Notes: a model not told the origin generated them from the sequence alone. Numbered from the stretch's first letter, positions 46,264-59,670 are shown. The stretch is 64,000 nt of DNA from Patiria pectinifera (GCA_029964075.1 CM057149.1:37034900-37098899), one strand, 5' to 3'. Translations and numbers: made by a program.

Positions 46264-49200
46264 TTACTCTTTCTTAAAATGGCCGCCATTAACTCTGCGA
46301 CACATGCACCTAAAACATAGACAGCACACAGACATGTTCACCAGGATAACAGATATCAGCACAAAGGCAAGGAAGAGGTAGACATCGAGAAGATTCCTCT
46401 GGATATAGTTCAGGTCCAGGACGGCCGGTCGTAGGTGTGCCCCGCCGAAGCGGGTGACGTGAAGGATCCAGCGGGCCACGTTGTCAGCCGGGCTGGGCGC
46501 GTTCTGAAGATCGCGCATGATCTGGGAGACGCGCTGTGCGTTTTTACGGAATCTATATACACAAGGGTGTAGAAAAAAATCAGTCTAAAGAGACAACGAA
46601 ATGATATATGAAACAGAAGCGTCTATAGACCAGTGATTTTGTTTTAACGGTGAAGCACAGACGGTATTATAAAATGCTATAAAAATTTGGCTGTTTCGCA
46701 CCAAAAAGTTCAACAGGTTCAAGTTCTTCGTTAGATGAATTTGCTTCTGTGTGATGTAAATCAATATTAGGTTTTTGCCCTTCACCGACGTATAAACACT
46801 GTATACTCAGTGTGTTATTACCTCCCCGGTCAAAGTTGGAAAAATCAGTCGGGTGCAGTGGCGTAGCCAGGAATTTTTCAGTGGGGGGGGGGCGCTGGAA
46901 CATTTCATGGGGGGGGGCGTCAAGCAGGGGCGTCAATTGCTTCTCAAAAGTGGGGGGGGGGGTACATACCTTGATCATAACTGATGCAAGCGCGAAGCGC
47001 GGAGCCCTTACGGCGTGGGGTTCTGGGCCCGCTTAAGGGCCCCGAAAAAATTTTGATTCTAGATGTTCTGAGGTGTGATTTGAAGCAATTTCTTACGACT
47101 TTCCTCCATGCTTTAACTAATATTTTCTTGGCAAAAGATAATTATTTGAACATCGTTTTCGAGGTTGGAGACATTGAATCATCTATCGGTATTCTGAGCT
47201 ATTGGCGTGGGGTTATTTTCGATGCTCTGTGGTGTGATCTGAGGCAATTTCTTACCACTTTAACCAATAATTATCTTAGCACAAAAGATAATAATTTAAA
47301 CATAATTTTCGAGGTTTTCTCAGCTAAAGGCATAAGAAAATTTTGTGAACATTGTTTTCGAGGTTGGAGTCATTGAATCAGCTACTAGAATTCTGAGCTA
47401 TAGGCGTAGGGTTCGGGGCCCGCTTAAGGGCCCCGAAAATTTTTGGATTCTAAATAATCTGTGGTGCTATCTGAGGCAATTTCTGACCACTTTAACCAAT
47501 ATTTTCTAAGCAAAAGATACATTGTAGTACATAATAGGGCCCATGGCGTCATGTAGATCAATGATAAATTTTTTAGAAACTCAAAATCTCAGTGGGGGGG
47601 GGGGCCGACTGGGGGGCGACAAGGTTTCATGGGGGGCGGTCACCCTGTCGGCTTACCAGGGTCTTAAGACGTAATGCTGCCTTGGCTAGCGAGGATGTGG
47701 AAAAACCGAGATGGGAAGGGAAAAGGCTGAACTAGAAAGGTTACGTCGCAACTTACCATTTTAAACAATTCGATTTGCATTGTTTTTAAATTTAATGGAA
47801 ACAACTTCCTTTTTTAATGCTGGAGTGTAACATTTACTAATTCCAGACCTACTTGGGCTCTGTCATGACTCTGTGAATGTTTCGGCTGAGTGCTTCCGGT
47901 GTGAGTGTAGCGATGTCCAGCGTCAAGCCAGCACCTTGGGCCTCTACACGGACCATGTCGTCCATCTGTTCCTCAAAGAGAGGCAGTCCAACCATTGGCA
48001 GGCCAGCCCACATTGCCTCGTTCATGCTACATGATGCACCATGGGTGAGATACACTCTGACATTGGGATGTTCTGTGGAAACGTAGACAGAAACGTATGA
48101 TGCATGATGGATCGATCCGCCATCTTGGATCCCCCTAACGACACATTCAGCAGTTGAAGTTTAAAAAAAAATCCTCTTATCGTCAATTATTCTTTGAATT
48201 TTGGCCAGTTCCAGGAATTATGATTGTTTAAATCTCAAGAACCCAGCAGATACATCTATCTTCGCCGCCTTAACTCTGAAGTCATCCAATACCAGATACC
48301 CGCTATGTGAAAAACTCGCGTTTACTGCGTGAGCGTTGTGTGAACCAAGATGGCGATACACGATCTCAAGATGTAATTATAGATCATTTGGAAAATTGAA
48401 AATCTATTTTCTTTATGATGTTCATTTATGAAAACAGACCGTCACTAAAATGATTCTGAAAGTATTGTATACTGAGTGCGGATCCCAGGTGCGTAAGCAG
48501 CGCTCAGGCTACCTGTGACCGCGCTTGCAGCTACTTGCACTGGAGATATGATGACACCATCAAATGAACGTCGTTCATCGTCCAATCACAAAATGGTAAC
48601 AAGGCTACGACTATTGCGCAGTGTTTCGCTGCGTGAGCATGTTAGCCTGTCCATTTAATAGAGGTCAGTGTGTCGGACTTCAGTGTGACGTTATTCATGG
48701 TTAGGCAGTGATTGGTCAAACTATCATTGGCGGACCTTATACATAATATAGGCCTAATGGATATATCTATTGCAAAAGCACACAGAATATTGCTGAGCAC
48801 AAACAAATCTGCTGCTAGCGAGCAAAGTTTACCTATTTCCGCCTGCGAGGACAACCATTATTTATCGGGGGGGGGTCCTCCAATTTCTAAAACTGCACTG
48901 GTCAGGCGCGGCTATGTAATTAATGTGACCACGGACCACGGTATACGTCTACGTTCTCGTTACTTCCATCACACACAAACAAACAATAATGATTATATTT
49001 AAAAAAGAAAAAGAAAAAAAAAAGACATACCCATGACTTTTGTCAGTGGCAACCATTTGGCAACCATGATGTTTTTCCCCAGATGAAGTCTGTTCAAATC
49101 CGCACTAGACTGCCACAACACGCGGTACGGTAGCCTAGCGAAGGCATCGGCGAAGACATTGGCTTGCTCATTCCCCAACATCTTCACGAACGAGCCAATG

Positions 49201-51693
49201 GAGAACAGGACTACCCCACCGGGTGCAGCATCAAGAAACTGGGCCACCTTCTTGTCAATCTGAAAGTATGGCACACACCAAAACAGATCTGAGGAAAAGT
49301 CAAGTCTGACATCAAACAGCAGTCAACATTATTGTTAAAAAAGACTGAATGATATTAAAGGGTTTTTTCATCAGGATCATTTACATGGGGCAAATGGAGT
49401 TTATATACCTTTAATACAAAATAATTCATTTCGAGGAAGGGTCGTCTCCCGTTGCATTCGTCACCGTCAAACCCTACCTTGTGGTATATGAAACGTATTT
49501 GCCGGTTTGAGTGATTTCGTTGAATTTAAAGTCTATAAACACAAACATTTTGTACTGAAATTGTTGATAACTACCTACCGTTTGATTGGCATTCGGTCCG
49601 GTGTTATAGAGGACATAGATGTTATTCGGGTTCATAGGACGGGGAAACTCCAACCCAAAGCTGCCATGCATGAAGTGAAGCAGTGCCTGCTTATGGGACT
49701 CCAACGTGCTGATCTCTGGCTTGATGTTGTACTTGGCCTTCAAATCATCATAACCATCGAATTTACTCACGCCCAGACGGAAATAGAGAATCCCATAGAA
49801 GAAGTGGGCTAAAACGTTCTGGACTCGCTGAAGGAATGTCATTTTGTCGGTGAGCCCCATGACGCGTTCTGGTATGTACGAGGGATCGACTGGGATTCCG
49901 GACCTTGAAGAAAAAATGAAAATGACACTTGAGTCTCATCGAGACAAGTTAAAGCCAGGAAACACACACATGCAGCATGGCGGATCCAGGGGGGGCCAAA
50001 GGGGGCCATGGCCCCCCCCCCAAAACGAAACCATTTTTTTTATTTTTTTATGTGACATCGCAATAAAGGCAGGCAATGAGTACACCACCATCTTTTCCTC
50101 AAAAAAACATTGGTTAAAGTGGTCAGAAATGCCCTCAGATCGCACCACAGAGCATCTAGAATCCAAAAAATTTTCGGGGCCCTTAAGCGGGCCCCGAACC
50201 CCACGCCGTAATTTTCTTGACCCACTTTTTGGGGGACCAAAATTTTGTTGGCCCCCCAAAAATTGTGTTCTGGATCCGCCCTTGCACATGCTTACCTTCC
50301 ATATACCTACTGTGGACTTCCTGTTTATTCGTGTATTTAAGAGGGAAAAAAGCGGTGAAAACAATCATTTTACTTGCACTGTGAACACTCTTTCAATATT
50401 GTTTATCGTGATTGCATTGAGTGTTTTTCTTAATTTGCGACGGATAACTCTGAGATGTCTCTAACCTGTTTTCCAGAGAGGGTGAACCTTGTGTGGACGT
50501 GTGCAAGTCCACAAAGCGTTCACGCTTCCTGCATCCTGTGGACCTCTTTTGTTCACAGGTCCACAAAGAGTATGCAAGGTTAGAGCACACAGACAGAACT
50601 CATCGTAATCACCGGCATCACGAAGTAACACCAAAGTCCACTTCAGTGTTACTTCGTGAATACCGCTTAATGACAAATTTTGGTTTCACGAAGTAACACT
50701 TAAGTGTGCGCGCGCACATCGGACACTGGCGCGAACGATTTTCCTTTTCACACTGTTACGGAAATTCTATTTGGAATAAAAACGTATTAAACAATTTGAC
50801 GGGAAAGTAATAAATCCGTATTCTTGTAGGATTACAAACAATTTATAAAAAGCCTTCAAACTGGTGAAATAAATATAACTATTACTTCATGAAAACGAAA
50901 ATGACCGAGTCAGTGCACAGTCTACACGAGTGTTACTTCGTGAAAACGAAAATCACTCGGTTCTGTAAAATAAGCTCGATCGCGAGTCTTCTTGGGTGTT
51001 ACTTCACCGTGTCGCTGACGGTACTGATGTGCATGAATAGTTATTGTTTAACTTTCACTTTAGTATAGAAATAAACATTTTTTACCAGTGCCCGTGTCTG
51101 GAAGGAACTGCGAATAAGACAGAGTTCAGGACGAAAGGAATGTTCAAAGCCTGAGCCAACAGAGGGCTGCAAGGAATTAAGTCATCCCCAACCAGCATGT
51201 CAAGTTTCTCCTCTCGCAACCGCTTCATGGTGGATGAATCACCGAGCAAGTCCTCGCATTCTCGCAGGATCATCGTTAAAAAATTCAGCTTGCCATCCAG
51301 CTCACCGCCTTCCAACAGGGGACCGAAGAACGTATTCAGACCGCCTCTCAGTACCACTTTGGATAAATTGTCAAACACGTCTGTCCGGTTTTGCTTTGTG
51401 TAAGACGAGTTGAAGACCACGAAGGAGAAGAGACCGGAGTCTTTCTCCCAGTGGCTGGTGGGATTGGAGCTGCTGACCAGGGACACCACGCGGTGACCCT
51501 GACGAGCTAGCGCCCGGCCTGAGGCGACCAAGTTGAAGTAGTGGCTTCCCCCGGTAATGGAGGCGAAATACAGGAACTTGTACTTCTCTCCGCTTGGTAC
51601 GTTTCCCTCATCGCTGGAAAGCGCCGGAAGCAAGAACAAGGGAGACAAGACGGTTAGACATACAAGAAACGCGGCCGATAAAGTGGAAGACAT
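46264..51693 (-). CDS. UDP-glucuronosyltransferase-like (UGT), five exons
   Basis: Transfers sugar from UDP-sugar to small lipophilic compounds in the ER lumen (GT1). Exons on the minus strand: 51693-51086, 49903-49575, 49288-49031, 48072-47853 and 46552-46264; phases agree and give 567 residues plus stop. ATG at 51693 starts a signal peptide (LSAAFLVCLTVLSPLFLLPA). Later parts show SIGSFVK, WLP, and the UGT signature YLTHGASCSMNEAMWAGLPMVGLPLFEEQMDD (His-Gly and Glu-Gln contacts for UDP-sugar). The last exon carries NVARWILHV, a membrane helix (YLFLAFVLISVILVNMSV) and a short basic cytosolic tail ending KKE. Slightly longer than usual vertebrate UGTs. Introns contain SINE and G-run repeats. 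Confidence 0.9.
46745..46830 (-). repeat. SINE 3' part, reverse copy
   Basis: On the minus strand CACTGAGTATACAGTGTTTATACGTCGGTGAAGGGCAAAA..., matching 54525-54575 downstream of a tRNA-like region. Confidence 0.55.
46855..47645 (+). repeat. composite G-run repeat with nested GGGCCC elements in a UGT intron
   Basis: The outer part (46855-46920 and 47530-47645) matches 7340-7560 reversed. The inner part (about 46925-47530) matches the reverse of 59690-60412, with AGCGGGCCCC/GGGGCCCGCTTAAGGGCCCC units and AATATTTTCTTGGCAAAAGATAAT units repeated three times. Confidence 0.7.
49979..50280. mobile_element. MITE with GGCGGATCCAG inverted ends in a UGT intron
   Basis: Left GGCGGATCCAGGGGGGGCCA and right TTCTGGATCCGCC are inverted over at least 11 bp. 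The inside carries the GGGGCCCTTAAGCGGGCCCC unit of the 59.7 kb family. Confidence 0.7.
50610..51010. repeat. palindromic CACGAAGTAACAC repeats in UGT intron 1
   Basis: CACGAAGTAACAC near 50618 and 50686 and its reverse GTGTTACTTCGTG near 50645 and 50930, plus a half copy near 50997. A short foldback or MITE family is likely. Confidence 0.6.
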
Positions 51694-52311
51694 CTTATTT
51701 AATCGGACTGCCAACCGAAAAAAAGAACTAATACATGCGTATACAAAATAATATACATATGATTTTTTTTCCCAGAAGGGGCCACTAAAAAAAGAATATG
51801 GAATTTGAACCCGTTATTTATATATTTGTCGCCAAGATTGGCATTAAATTCTAAATATGGATCGAAAAAATTCATATACAAAGTCGTGTAAAATTGTATC
51901 AGTCTTAGCAAGCAGAATACATGCAGCTCGTACAAGGTCCCATCAGTACAGTTGACCTTCGTTATGTTCACTGGTTACAGTTTCTATTTGCATCCTTGTG
52001 TTTAAAAGTCCAAAGGGCGAAAATTTGTCTATAATTTTCATATATGCAAAATAAGTGTATAGACAACCGCACGGTCAACGCAGTGTATAATAATCAAGAT
52101 GGTTCTAGAACAATGCGTCGCGCCTGCTTTCACGATAATCTTTAAGGAGTATGAAGGTTGCCATATTGCCGCTATATGACCCAAGTTTGGTTCCAGTCTA
52201 TTTTACAACTTGACCTCAGATGGCCTTTGACCTTGGTATGTGACCTTTGACATCAGTATCATATGACGGTTGCCATGTTACATGTGTGACCCGAGTTTGG
52301 TCCCTTTTGGA

Positions 52312-52973
52312 CAGAGTTGTAACGAGTCACTGATTTTTGTGACTCGAGTCGAGTCAAGTCATTTTAAAGAAGTGACTCGAGTCGAGTCGAGTCATTAGGT
52401 CAAGACGGTCGAGTCGAGTCGAGTCGAGTCACACTGTAGTCGAGTCGAGTCGAGTCGAGTCAAGTATTTAGCTCGAGTCAATTCGAGTCACAAATATTTG
52501 AGCACTATACGATAAATAAACACAAGAGAGAAAGTCATTTTTAAATTTTATTCGGGCTTCTACATGTGGCGACAGAACATTTGCCTCTTAATGAAAATAA
52601 AAAGGGGGTGCCAGCTGATCGTCATTCAACTAATGGGGACACTGATCAAACCGCGTATGTATATGTATACATGTACATTATTCGCGAACATTCCAACGTG
52701 ACGTGAACGAAAACCGGCACCGGCGTAAGTCATTGCAAATATTTTTTCGGAAATGTTTGCTTTTATTTTGGGGACTCGAGTCTCATTAGCCTTCCTCGAG
52801 TCGAGTCGAGTCATTCTGATAAGGGACTCGAGTCGAGTCGAGTCATTTGCTCGCAGTGACTCGAGTCGAGTCGAGTCATTTGCCCTTAGGGACTCGAGTC
52901 GAGTCGAGTCACCAAAAATTGTGACTCGAGTCGGACTTGAGTCGAGTCATTGACTCGAGTCATTACAACTCTG
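52312..52973. mobile_element. MITE filled with GACTCGAGTC palindromes
   Basis: The ends CAGAGTTGTAAcgagTCA and TGACTCGAGTcatTACAACTCTG are inverted. Between them GACTCGAGTCGAGTC words occur in two clusters near each end (52355-52470 and 52775-52940). No coding frame is convincing. Confidence 0.75.
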
Positions 52974-53279
52974 CTATTGGACTTGAACTTTTGAAATGAA
53001 ACCAGTTATTATAGGCCTATTTATAGGAGAGTGACCGGTCACGTGCGAAGGATTAACCAATAATAGGGAAAATGAGTCCGATTTTCACAGAAGTCGGCTT
53101 TCCAAATGACACCGGAACCGAAAGTGTACAGAAAACGAAAGGGAACTGGGCGTGATCTAGTATGCAAAAAGTATGCAAGTTTTGACGCATGCGCAACAGT
53201 GCTTGCAAACCCGGTCTTCGAATGCAAAGCTGTAATACTTGAGTTGTATGAATACAATAGCCGAGTAAGTGTCCATCAA

Positions 53280-53345
53280 CCAACCAACAAACCAACCCAC
53301 CTATGCACCCACACACCCACCCAACACCCATCTACCCACCAACAA
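53280..53345. repeat. (CCAA/CCCA)n simple repeat
   Basis: Degenerate CCAACCAACAAACCAACCCA and ACACCCACCC runs. Confidence 0.8.
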
Positions 53346-54424
53346 ACGTTAACCCCGGCTCAAGCCCACGGCGTGCTTGCGCTTCACACAGCCGTGGGGA
53401 AAAGCTCGGCTAATGGGCATAGGCGGTTATTGCATCCACCATTAACAACGCAACGTCGAGTCGTATTGACCCAATACAGAAAGTCATTGGAGAATCCAGA
53501 GGAGGGGGGTTGCACCCCCCCCCCCTTTCAACCGCTGACTACCTGACTCGTGTTATGATACTATAAAATGGGGCCAAAAATATAATATGGAACGCTAAAG
53601 TTCCTAAATTTATTCTCAAATGGTCTTACAATGCGGGAGAAATCATAATAGATTTCAACAACAAAAATCTTGGGGAGCATGCCCCGATCCCCAAGAGTTT
53701 CAAGAACAAAGATCAGGGAGCCAATGCCAACAGAAATCGCGGAAGTCCGCTCCCAGTCTTATTGGACCTTTGGGCACAGTTTCTCTGATTTCCTGCCAAC
53801 ACCATTAAAACAACCGAAGTATCCGAATGCCGTAACCCCTTTATATACGGCTATGGAGCAACGATGACAAGTTCGTCCTCAGCGTCCTTGAATAGGGTTG
53901 CTCGGTACACGAAGATAAGACGTAAAAATGATATTGAACGAGGCCTATACCATTCCTCCATGCCTATACCAAGTCACACGCATTTAGCGTGTGAATTTAC
54001 GTACACGCGCCCGAGGCTACTCACATGCCGGACAATCGTGTTATCACACGCCTTAATAATGCTTAATTGTTAAAAAATATATATATTTGGGGGTTGTTTT
54101 CGAGACCGGAATTCAGATATAATAATGTTTGGGATAAGCATTTTTGGTGACTTCGGTTCTGCATTAAGACGTTCAGTGCTGCATCCTGCAGTAAACTTGC
54201 AGTACATCACGCTTGTATCAAGTGCCAATAATGCATGTGTTGTGCGGTAATTTCTGCTGATATTGCTGATGTCCGCTCTCTAACATGAGCGGCCCCTAAT
54301 GAGGCGCAATCCCTTGGCGCACTTTTTTGATATATTCACTGAAGTGCCTTGCTGTAGGCATAGAGCAAAAAAATTACCTCAAATTTCACAGGTATTTTCA
54401 TCAGGAGCCATCAGATTTGAACCA

Positions 54425-54580
54425 GCCAACCGATCAGTTCGGTGGTCGAGTGGTAAGACATCATTCTGCACTAGAAAGCAGGAGTTCGTGGGTCCCACCC
54501 GAGTGATTTTTCGAACTTTCACGACACTGAGTATACAGTGTTTGCGGATACGTCGGTGAAAAGGCAAAACATAATTTGAT
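54425..54580 (+). repeat. tRNA-derived SINE copy
   Basis: TTCGGTGGTCGAGTGGTAAG resembles an A box, CTGCACTAGAAAGCAG an anticodon arm (loop with TAG) and GTTCGTGGGTCCCACC a degraded B box; then a unique tail CACTGAGTATACAGTGTTTG shared with 46745-46830. Arms do not pair well enough for a working tRNA. Confidence 0.55.
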
Positions 54581-55000
54581 ATGTGACATTTCATCAACAT
54601 AACGTGCCTTTTCATAAATCTTGAGTTTGCGTACCCGCTACCAACAGAGACAGTTTTTGAAGTGCACGATGAACTCTTTTTAAAATGTTCCCCAAAAATA
54701 AGAATATGTTGACGATCTTGTAGTAAGGGAGTGAAACTGATGATTTATCAGAATTTTTCAACTTTATAAAAACTCTTATATGCTAAATTAAAATTGGGAT
54801 TTTCCGAGAATTGTTCAAGTGCAGCCCGTTGGGGAACACTCGGACGATGTTGTGCTCAATATCCGGACACCACCGTTTTTTTAATTTTGGCATTTGCCAC
54901 GTGCACTGTCACCAGGAGCCTAGCCAGGGTTCTCTCCGGGGGCGAAGGGGGAGGGGGAACTGGTCAACCCGATGTTCCCCAATTTGTTTCCCAAAATCCT

Positions 55001-55049
55001 TAGGATTAGGGTTAGGGTTATAGATGGTTATTGTTAGGGTTAGGGTTGG
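55001..55049 (+). repeat. interstitial telomere-like (TTAGGG)n
   Basis: TTAGGATTAGGGTTAGGGTT, an ATAGATGGTTATTG break, then TTAGGGTTAGGGTTGGGG: about six TTAGGG-like units. Confidence 0.85.
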
Positions 55050-55782
55050 GGAACATATAGGTATTGGGGAAGTGGAGCGCCCAATTTCATCCGCGCTGAA
55101 AGGATTACAGGCATTGTTCACCGGACCAGACCTCCGTAAAATAGAAAAACTGGAGGGGGGGCTGGACACCATCTTCCAATTGGGGTACTGTTCAAAACCG
55201 AAATCATGGTCAATGTCAGACAAACTCCGTTCAATTCCCACGGGACGCTAAAATAAACAGCCAATCGCGAAAACCAGGGGGGGGGGTTGGTGAAAAATAA
55301 ACAGAAAGCGTGGGGAAAAGGGCACCGTATGTTAAACCCGCTAACTTCTAAGCATGGCAACTTATCGAATGTGATGTTCTCTGGTTGCCGAATTTTCAGT
55401 GGGAGGGGGGCTGCGCCTTCCCCCACCCCCGTAGCTATACGCCGATGACTGTTACACGCCCAGCTTTTGTGTGATCTTGCCATCTCTGAATTGAACGTGT
55501 AGTGCCATTGCAGCCCTGCCGTGTTTCCGGTTTGCATTTGACCTAGTCATGCATATCCCTCAGGCTTGCCAAAAAAATGTGAAGCCATTCTAATCTACAC
55601 CTACTTAAAAATTCACTTCTTTGTTAAAAAATGAACGAATTGAATTGCCCAGTTGTAAAAGGATCATTGTTCGGTACCACTGAACTTGCATTCTATAGGG
55701 TCTATCGGTGTACTGTCGTTGCTATTGGTAACATAGGCACAGCTTGTTCAATAGGGACTATCGCAGAAAATCTATCAATAAA

Positions 55783-58720
55783 ATGGCGCCTAGCTGCTTC
55801 AGGTTGACTTGCCAGAATTTAGGCTTCGGTGGAGAGTCTGTCCACAGATTTACTCAGCCACAGGTAGGCCTGGAATTAAGTCTCATCTCTAGCATCTTGA
55901 TGATGGTTTATTGATGTTTCTTTGTTTGTAAGAGGTTCAAGTTATACCGATTTGCTTTGGTGAGTTCCGTGCAATCGCATTGAATTGACGCTGTCACAGA
56001 TTCCTGTATGTTTATTATTCACAAGTAAATGCACGTGCACATGGTCCAAATGTCAATGTGAGAATGTGAATTTCTTCAAAAAAAATCACATAGAATGTAT
56101 TGTGATCGGTCTCTTTTTCCCCCTGCAGGCTAAGTGGCCTCTAGCGCCCATTCTCTGGTGTATCTACCGCATTGTCTTGGCCGTCTATGTCAGCGTCTGG
56201 CTGGTCTTGACTGTGCTCGAGTGGGGGGAGCCACCTTACTACTACTATGCAGATAAGAAAGCCAAGTTCCTCATCTACGCTTCAAATTGGTCTTATTTTG
56301 TGCTCCTCCTGTACCTAGTCACCATGGCGATAGGAAATGTCTTCTATCACGTTCGCAATGCTTGCAAGACTCAAAATGGTGAATCAGCCTGAGAAGTTAA
56401 AATTGTCTCCAAACACGTTAAAAGATTACTTTCGATTACGTCTGAAACCGCTGTGAGATAAACTTTTTTTAAAGGTTAGCGTCCGCAAACAAAGCACTTG
56501 TTAAAGGGAATATACAACATTTGCAAACATCGAAAAATAAAACTACCAAGTTTTTACGAAATACCTTACTAGGATGTTGGATAATGACAGTCTCAAGCAT
56601 CTTGTAAAATTATAGCACCTGGTGTGAAGTCATTTTCAAGAAAATGGTATTTTTGTATACATTTCCAACGGTGGTCGGCCGACCAGCGTTGGAAAAACCT
56701 AACTATTTTTCAACTACTGCTCCAAATTGACCATTTTTTTTTTCAGTCCAAATTTTGTTTGCTATTGGTTACATGTTCATGAACGGGTGCAGGCCAGCTA
56801 GACTGGTTCCACTGCCTTACAATTTTCCATCATCTATAAATTGATCCATTTTATCTTTTGTGGAGTCAGGGAACCAGACTACTTGAACATTTTTGTTTTC
56901 TTGGTTTTTCCAACATTTTCAAACACAAAACTTCAAAAATGTCAGTGTAACAATATTTGATCTATTATAATAACCCCTCAAATAGTTCATATCTGAAAAT
57001 TACAGCAAAAGCCAATGATGTACATTCCCTGAATAAATAATAATAATAATAATTATACTGGAGATTTGTAATAAGGGAATAAATGTGTGCTCCGGAGGTT
57101 TTTATCACTCTGTTTAATACCACTTAGAGTCTGGGTGCTGATAATTACCCGAGCCGGAGGCGAGGGTAATCAGCAGTGATAAATACCGACCGAGCACACA
57201 TTTATTCCCATTCATAAATACCTTTTCGGTAAAAAAAGATCAAACAATTCATTCAAAAATCCTGATTTTGTTCAGCAAGTTCACTTCATGCTTTTTGAAA
57301 CATCCCTCTAGCAAAATAATGGAATTTTCAGCTGGCGAGTAAGATGTAAACAACCCTTTTATGGAGATTGACGCGCGCGTAGCATGTTCTGCGCAACATG
57401 GACGCGATGTCGCGCAGAACGCACCTGGGGCGTTGCGTTTTGAATTTAGAACTATAAAATTCTGACTCGCTGGTAGTGTTGCGCATGCCTACGTGAGGAC
57501 TGTGATTGTTCAACCAATAAAACGGTAAGAGGCAGTGGATTTTTAGGAGTCCACATTTTATGTGACACTGGAAAAGTGTTTAAGACCAGCTAGCCATGTC
57601 TTTATCATCCGTTTAAGACCGGCCACGTGACGGGCTCTCGACCAATAGGAATGCGTAAACTGTCTTAGGTATTTATGAATGCGCCATAATGTCTGTCACA
57701 TAGTGACACTCCTGGCGCACAAATAAGATCGAAATGGTGGGATGTTCACAGTCTTTGGCAAAGGGACCTAATTAAGCCACAAAATAATGATAGCGTGTAA
57801 TGTCTTAACATGGACTTCGGTTTCATATTAGGTCATCAGCCTCGGTCCAAAATTTTGGCCACCGGTATCAAATGAGGGGAATAATCGTCATAGCGATTTT
57901 TGGCAAGGTTTACACCTCCAGAGTTGGAAAATATGTGATAGCATTGCATCGGTGGCAGCTTTTTGGGTGTTATCCCCCTTTTCTTTTCAAAATGTCCATC
58001 AAAATGCTTGTTACCACTCTAGGGGCGGTATACCTTGCGCATGCGCACTATAATCATTTATGCCCTGATTTGATACTGGCCAAACCCCCAGGTGATGGCC
58101 TATATAAGTGGATTTCAGTTAAAGGCCTGTACTGTTACTTTTGTTCTATAGGAGATGAGACAGATCCTGAGCTCGACCCTGATCCCGACAGAATGATTCC
58201 TCTGTCGTCCGAGGACACCCCATCTCGCCGGAAATCCCACCAAGCGCTCCCGTGGTACTTCAAGTTGGCCTGGTTCCTGCACACCATCGCCTGTACCTCC
58301 GGACTTATTGTCTCCTTTAGTTTCTTCATACCGGGTCAAGTCTTCAACTCAGCCGGCGTTGAGCCGTTCAGCGTGTACAGCTTTCACATCCACGGAGTGA
58401 ACTTCATCATCATCATGCTGGATGTCATCCTGGGTGCCGTCCCTGCACGGATCCTGCACTTGGTCTATCCTGTCACCTTCGCACTGATGTACTTCATCTT
58501 CACTCTCATCTATTATGCAGCGGGTGGACTAAACCAACACGGTGTCACAGCCATTTATCCAGACTTCCTTGACTGGGGCGGCCTGCCCGTCGGATCGGCC
58601 GTTGTCATGATTTTCGCAGTGCTCGCGGCTTCACCCACCGTGCACATAATTTGGTACCTGGTTTACAGGATTCGGGACGGACTTTCTAAACGTTGCATGG
58701 CCTGCTGCTGGACTTATTAA
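55783..58720 (+). CDS. rolling stone-like multipass membrane protein, three exons
   Basis: Exons 55783-55863, 56129-56378 and 58152-58720; phases 0, 1 and stop agree and give 299 residues. Exon 1 encodes MAPSCFRLTCQNLGFGGES and QPQ; exon 2 two membrane helices (ILWCIYRIVLAVYVSVWLVL; ASNWSYFVLLLYLVTMAIGN); exon 3 an acidic loop then four to five more helices with FSVYSFHIHGVNFIIIMLD and the DWGGLP motif. The pattern matches the rolling stone family, first known from Drosophila myoblast fusion; its biochemical activity is unknown. The exon 2 donor AATG/GTGAAT and exon 3 acceptor CTATAG fit. Intron 2 (56379-58151) contains two MITEs. Confidence 0.85.
56501..57030. mobile_element. MITE, second copy of the TTAAAGGG family
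   Basis: TTAAAGGGAATATACAACAT at the left and ATGTACATTCCCT at the right; sequence parallels 45019-45553 throughout, including GGTGGTCGGCCGACCAGCG in the centre. Confidence 0.85.
57075..57210. mobile_element. short MITE with GGGAATAAATGTGTGCTC ends
   Basis: Perfect 18 bp inverted repeat 57075-57092 / 57193-57210 around a GC-richer centre with GATAATTACCCGAGCCGGAG. Confidence 0.8.
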
Positions 58721-59670
58721 TAATTCAAGGTTGATCGTCATTATCATTGGCGTTGATTTGCAAGAGAAAACGATAACCGTGGAATAGAGCCTTTTTTGTG
58801 CTACGGCCGGACCGTGGGCTCGTCCCCAGGGCTTACTTTATTTTCAAAATCGATTCAAATAGTATTAGAGAGCAGATTGTGGTGAGAGCGTACTGCACGA
58901 CACCATGAAAACGAGGTTGGGGTTGGGATGAATAATTCAATGACACGTGATCAGCGACCCACCAATCAGATGACGGGGATTTATTCCCGCACCTCGTGAG
59001 CAGCACGATGAGGATGTGTACAAATTGTATATTGAGGTGTTCCCATTATAAAATGGCCGACGTCACTGCAAATGTTTAGTTTTGGGTGATTGTATAAGTA
59101 TAATGCCTAATCAATAAGTAATACATGTATTCAAGTATAGCCTGCTATTGCATTGAATTTTTTAAATAATAATCATAGATGGGCCGAGTTGGTTCAGAGA
59201 GAGAAGCGTTTTTATAACTGTTTATTAATGAGTTTTTAAACCAATGTATCAGTGTGTTGAAGAGATCCGTCATTGGCAGAATTATTTTAATCACTACAAA
59301 TAAATACTTGGGGTGTTGTTCGTAATATTTGGGGGAAATGTTTATTTGAGTATCAAGACATCTTTTGTAACGATTTATCCATATTTAAACTGCCATTGTA
59401 AAATTTTTAATTACACAATAAGGTGCTAGTGTTTTGCCAATTCTAAGAAATTCCCACGGGTAGTCGCTTCTATTATGGTGAATTATGATTTCGTTCTGAC
59501 TGTTAATAACGAATTTATGTTTTATATCACTCGGTGCTGACGAGCCAATTTCATAAATGTTGGGGATTACTGGTAAGATAAAATCACTAATTGTACCTTT
59601 AATAACACTGATATTAAAAACTGATATTCACAATACGCGTATACTTACTTTCATATTATTTTCAACCATT
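58721..59670. other. 3' flank of rolling stone-like gene and intergenic DNA
   Basis: No gene recognised. Several AATAAA words (about 59298 onwards) could serve as polyadenylation signals. Confidence 0.4.

Noticed and set aside
51694-51714. Upstream start of the UGT gene
   Set aside because: The codon there is TTG; the ATG at 51693 directly precedes the signal peptide.
54425-54500. functional tRNA-Leu(UAG)
   Set aside because: Acceptor and T arms do not pair; a tail shared with another locus shows a SINE.
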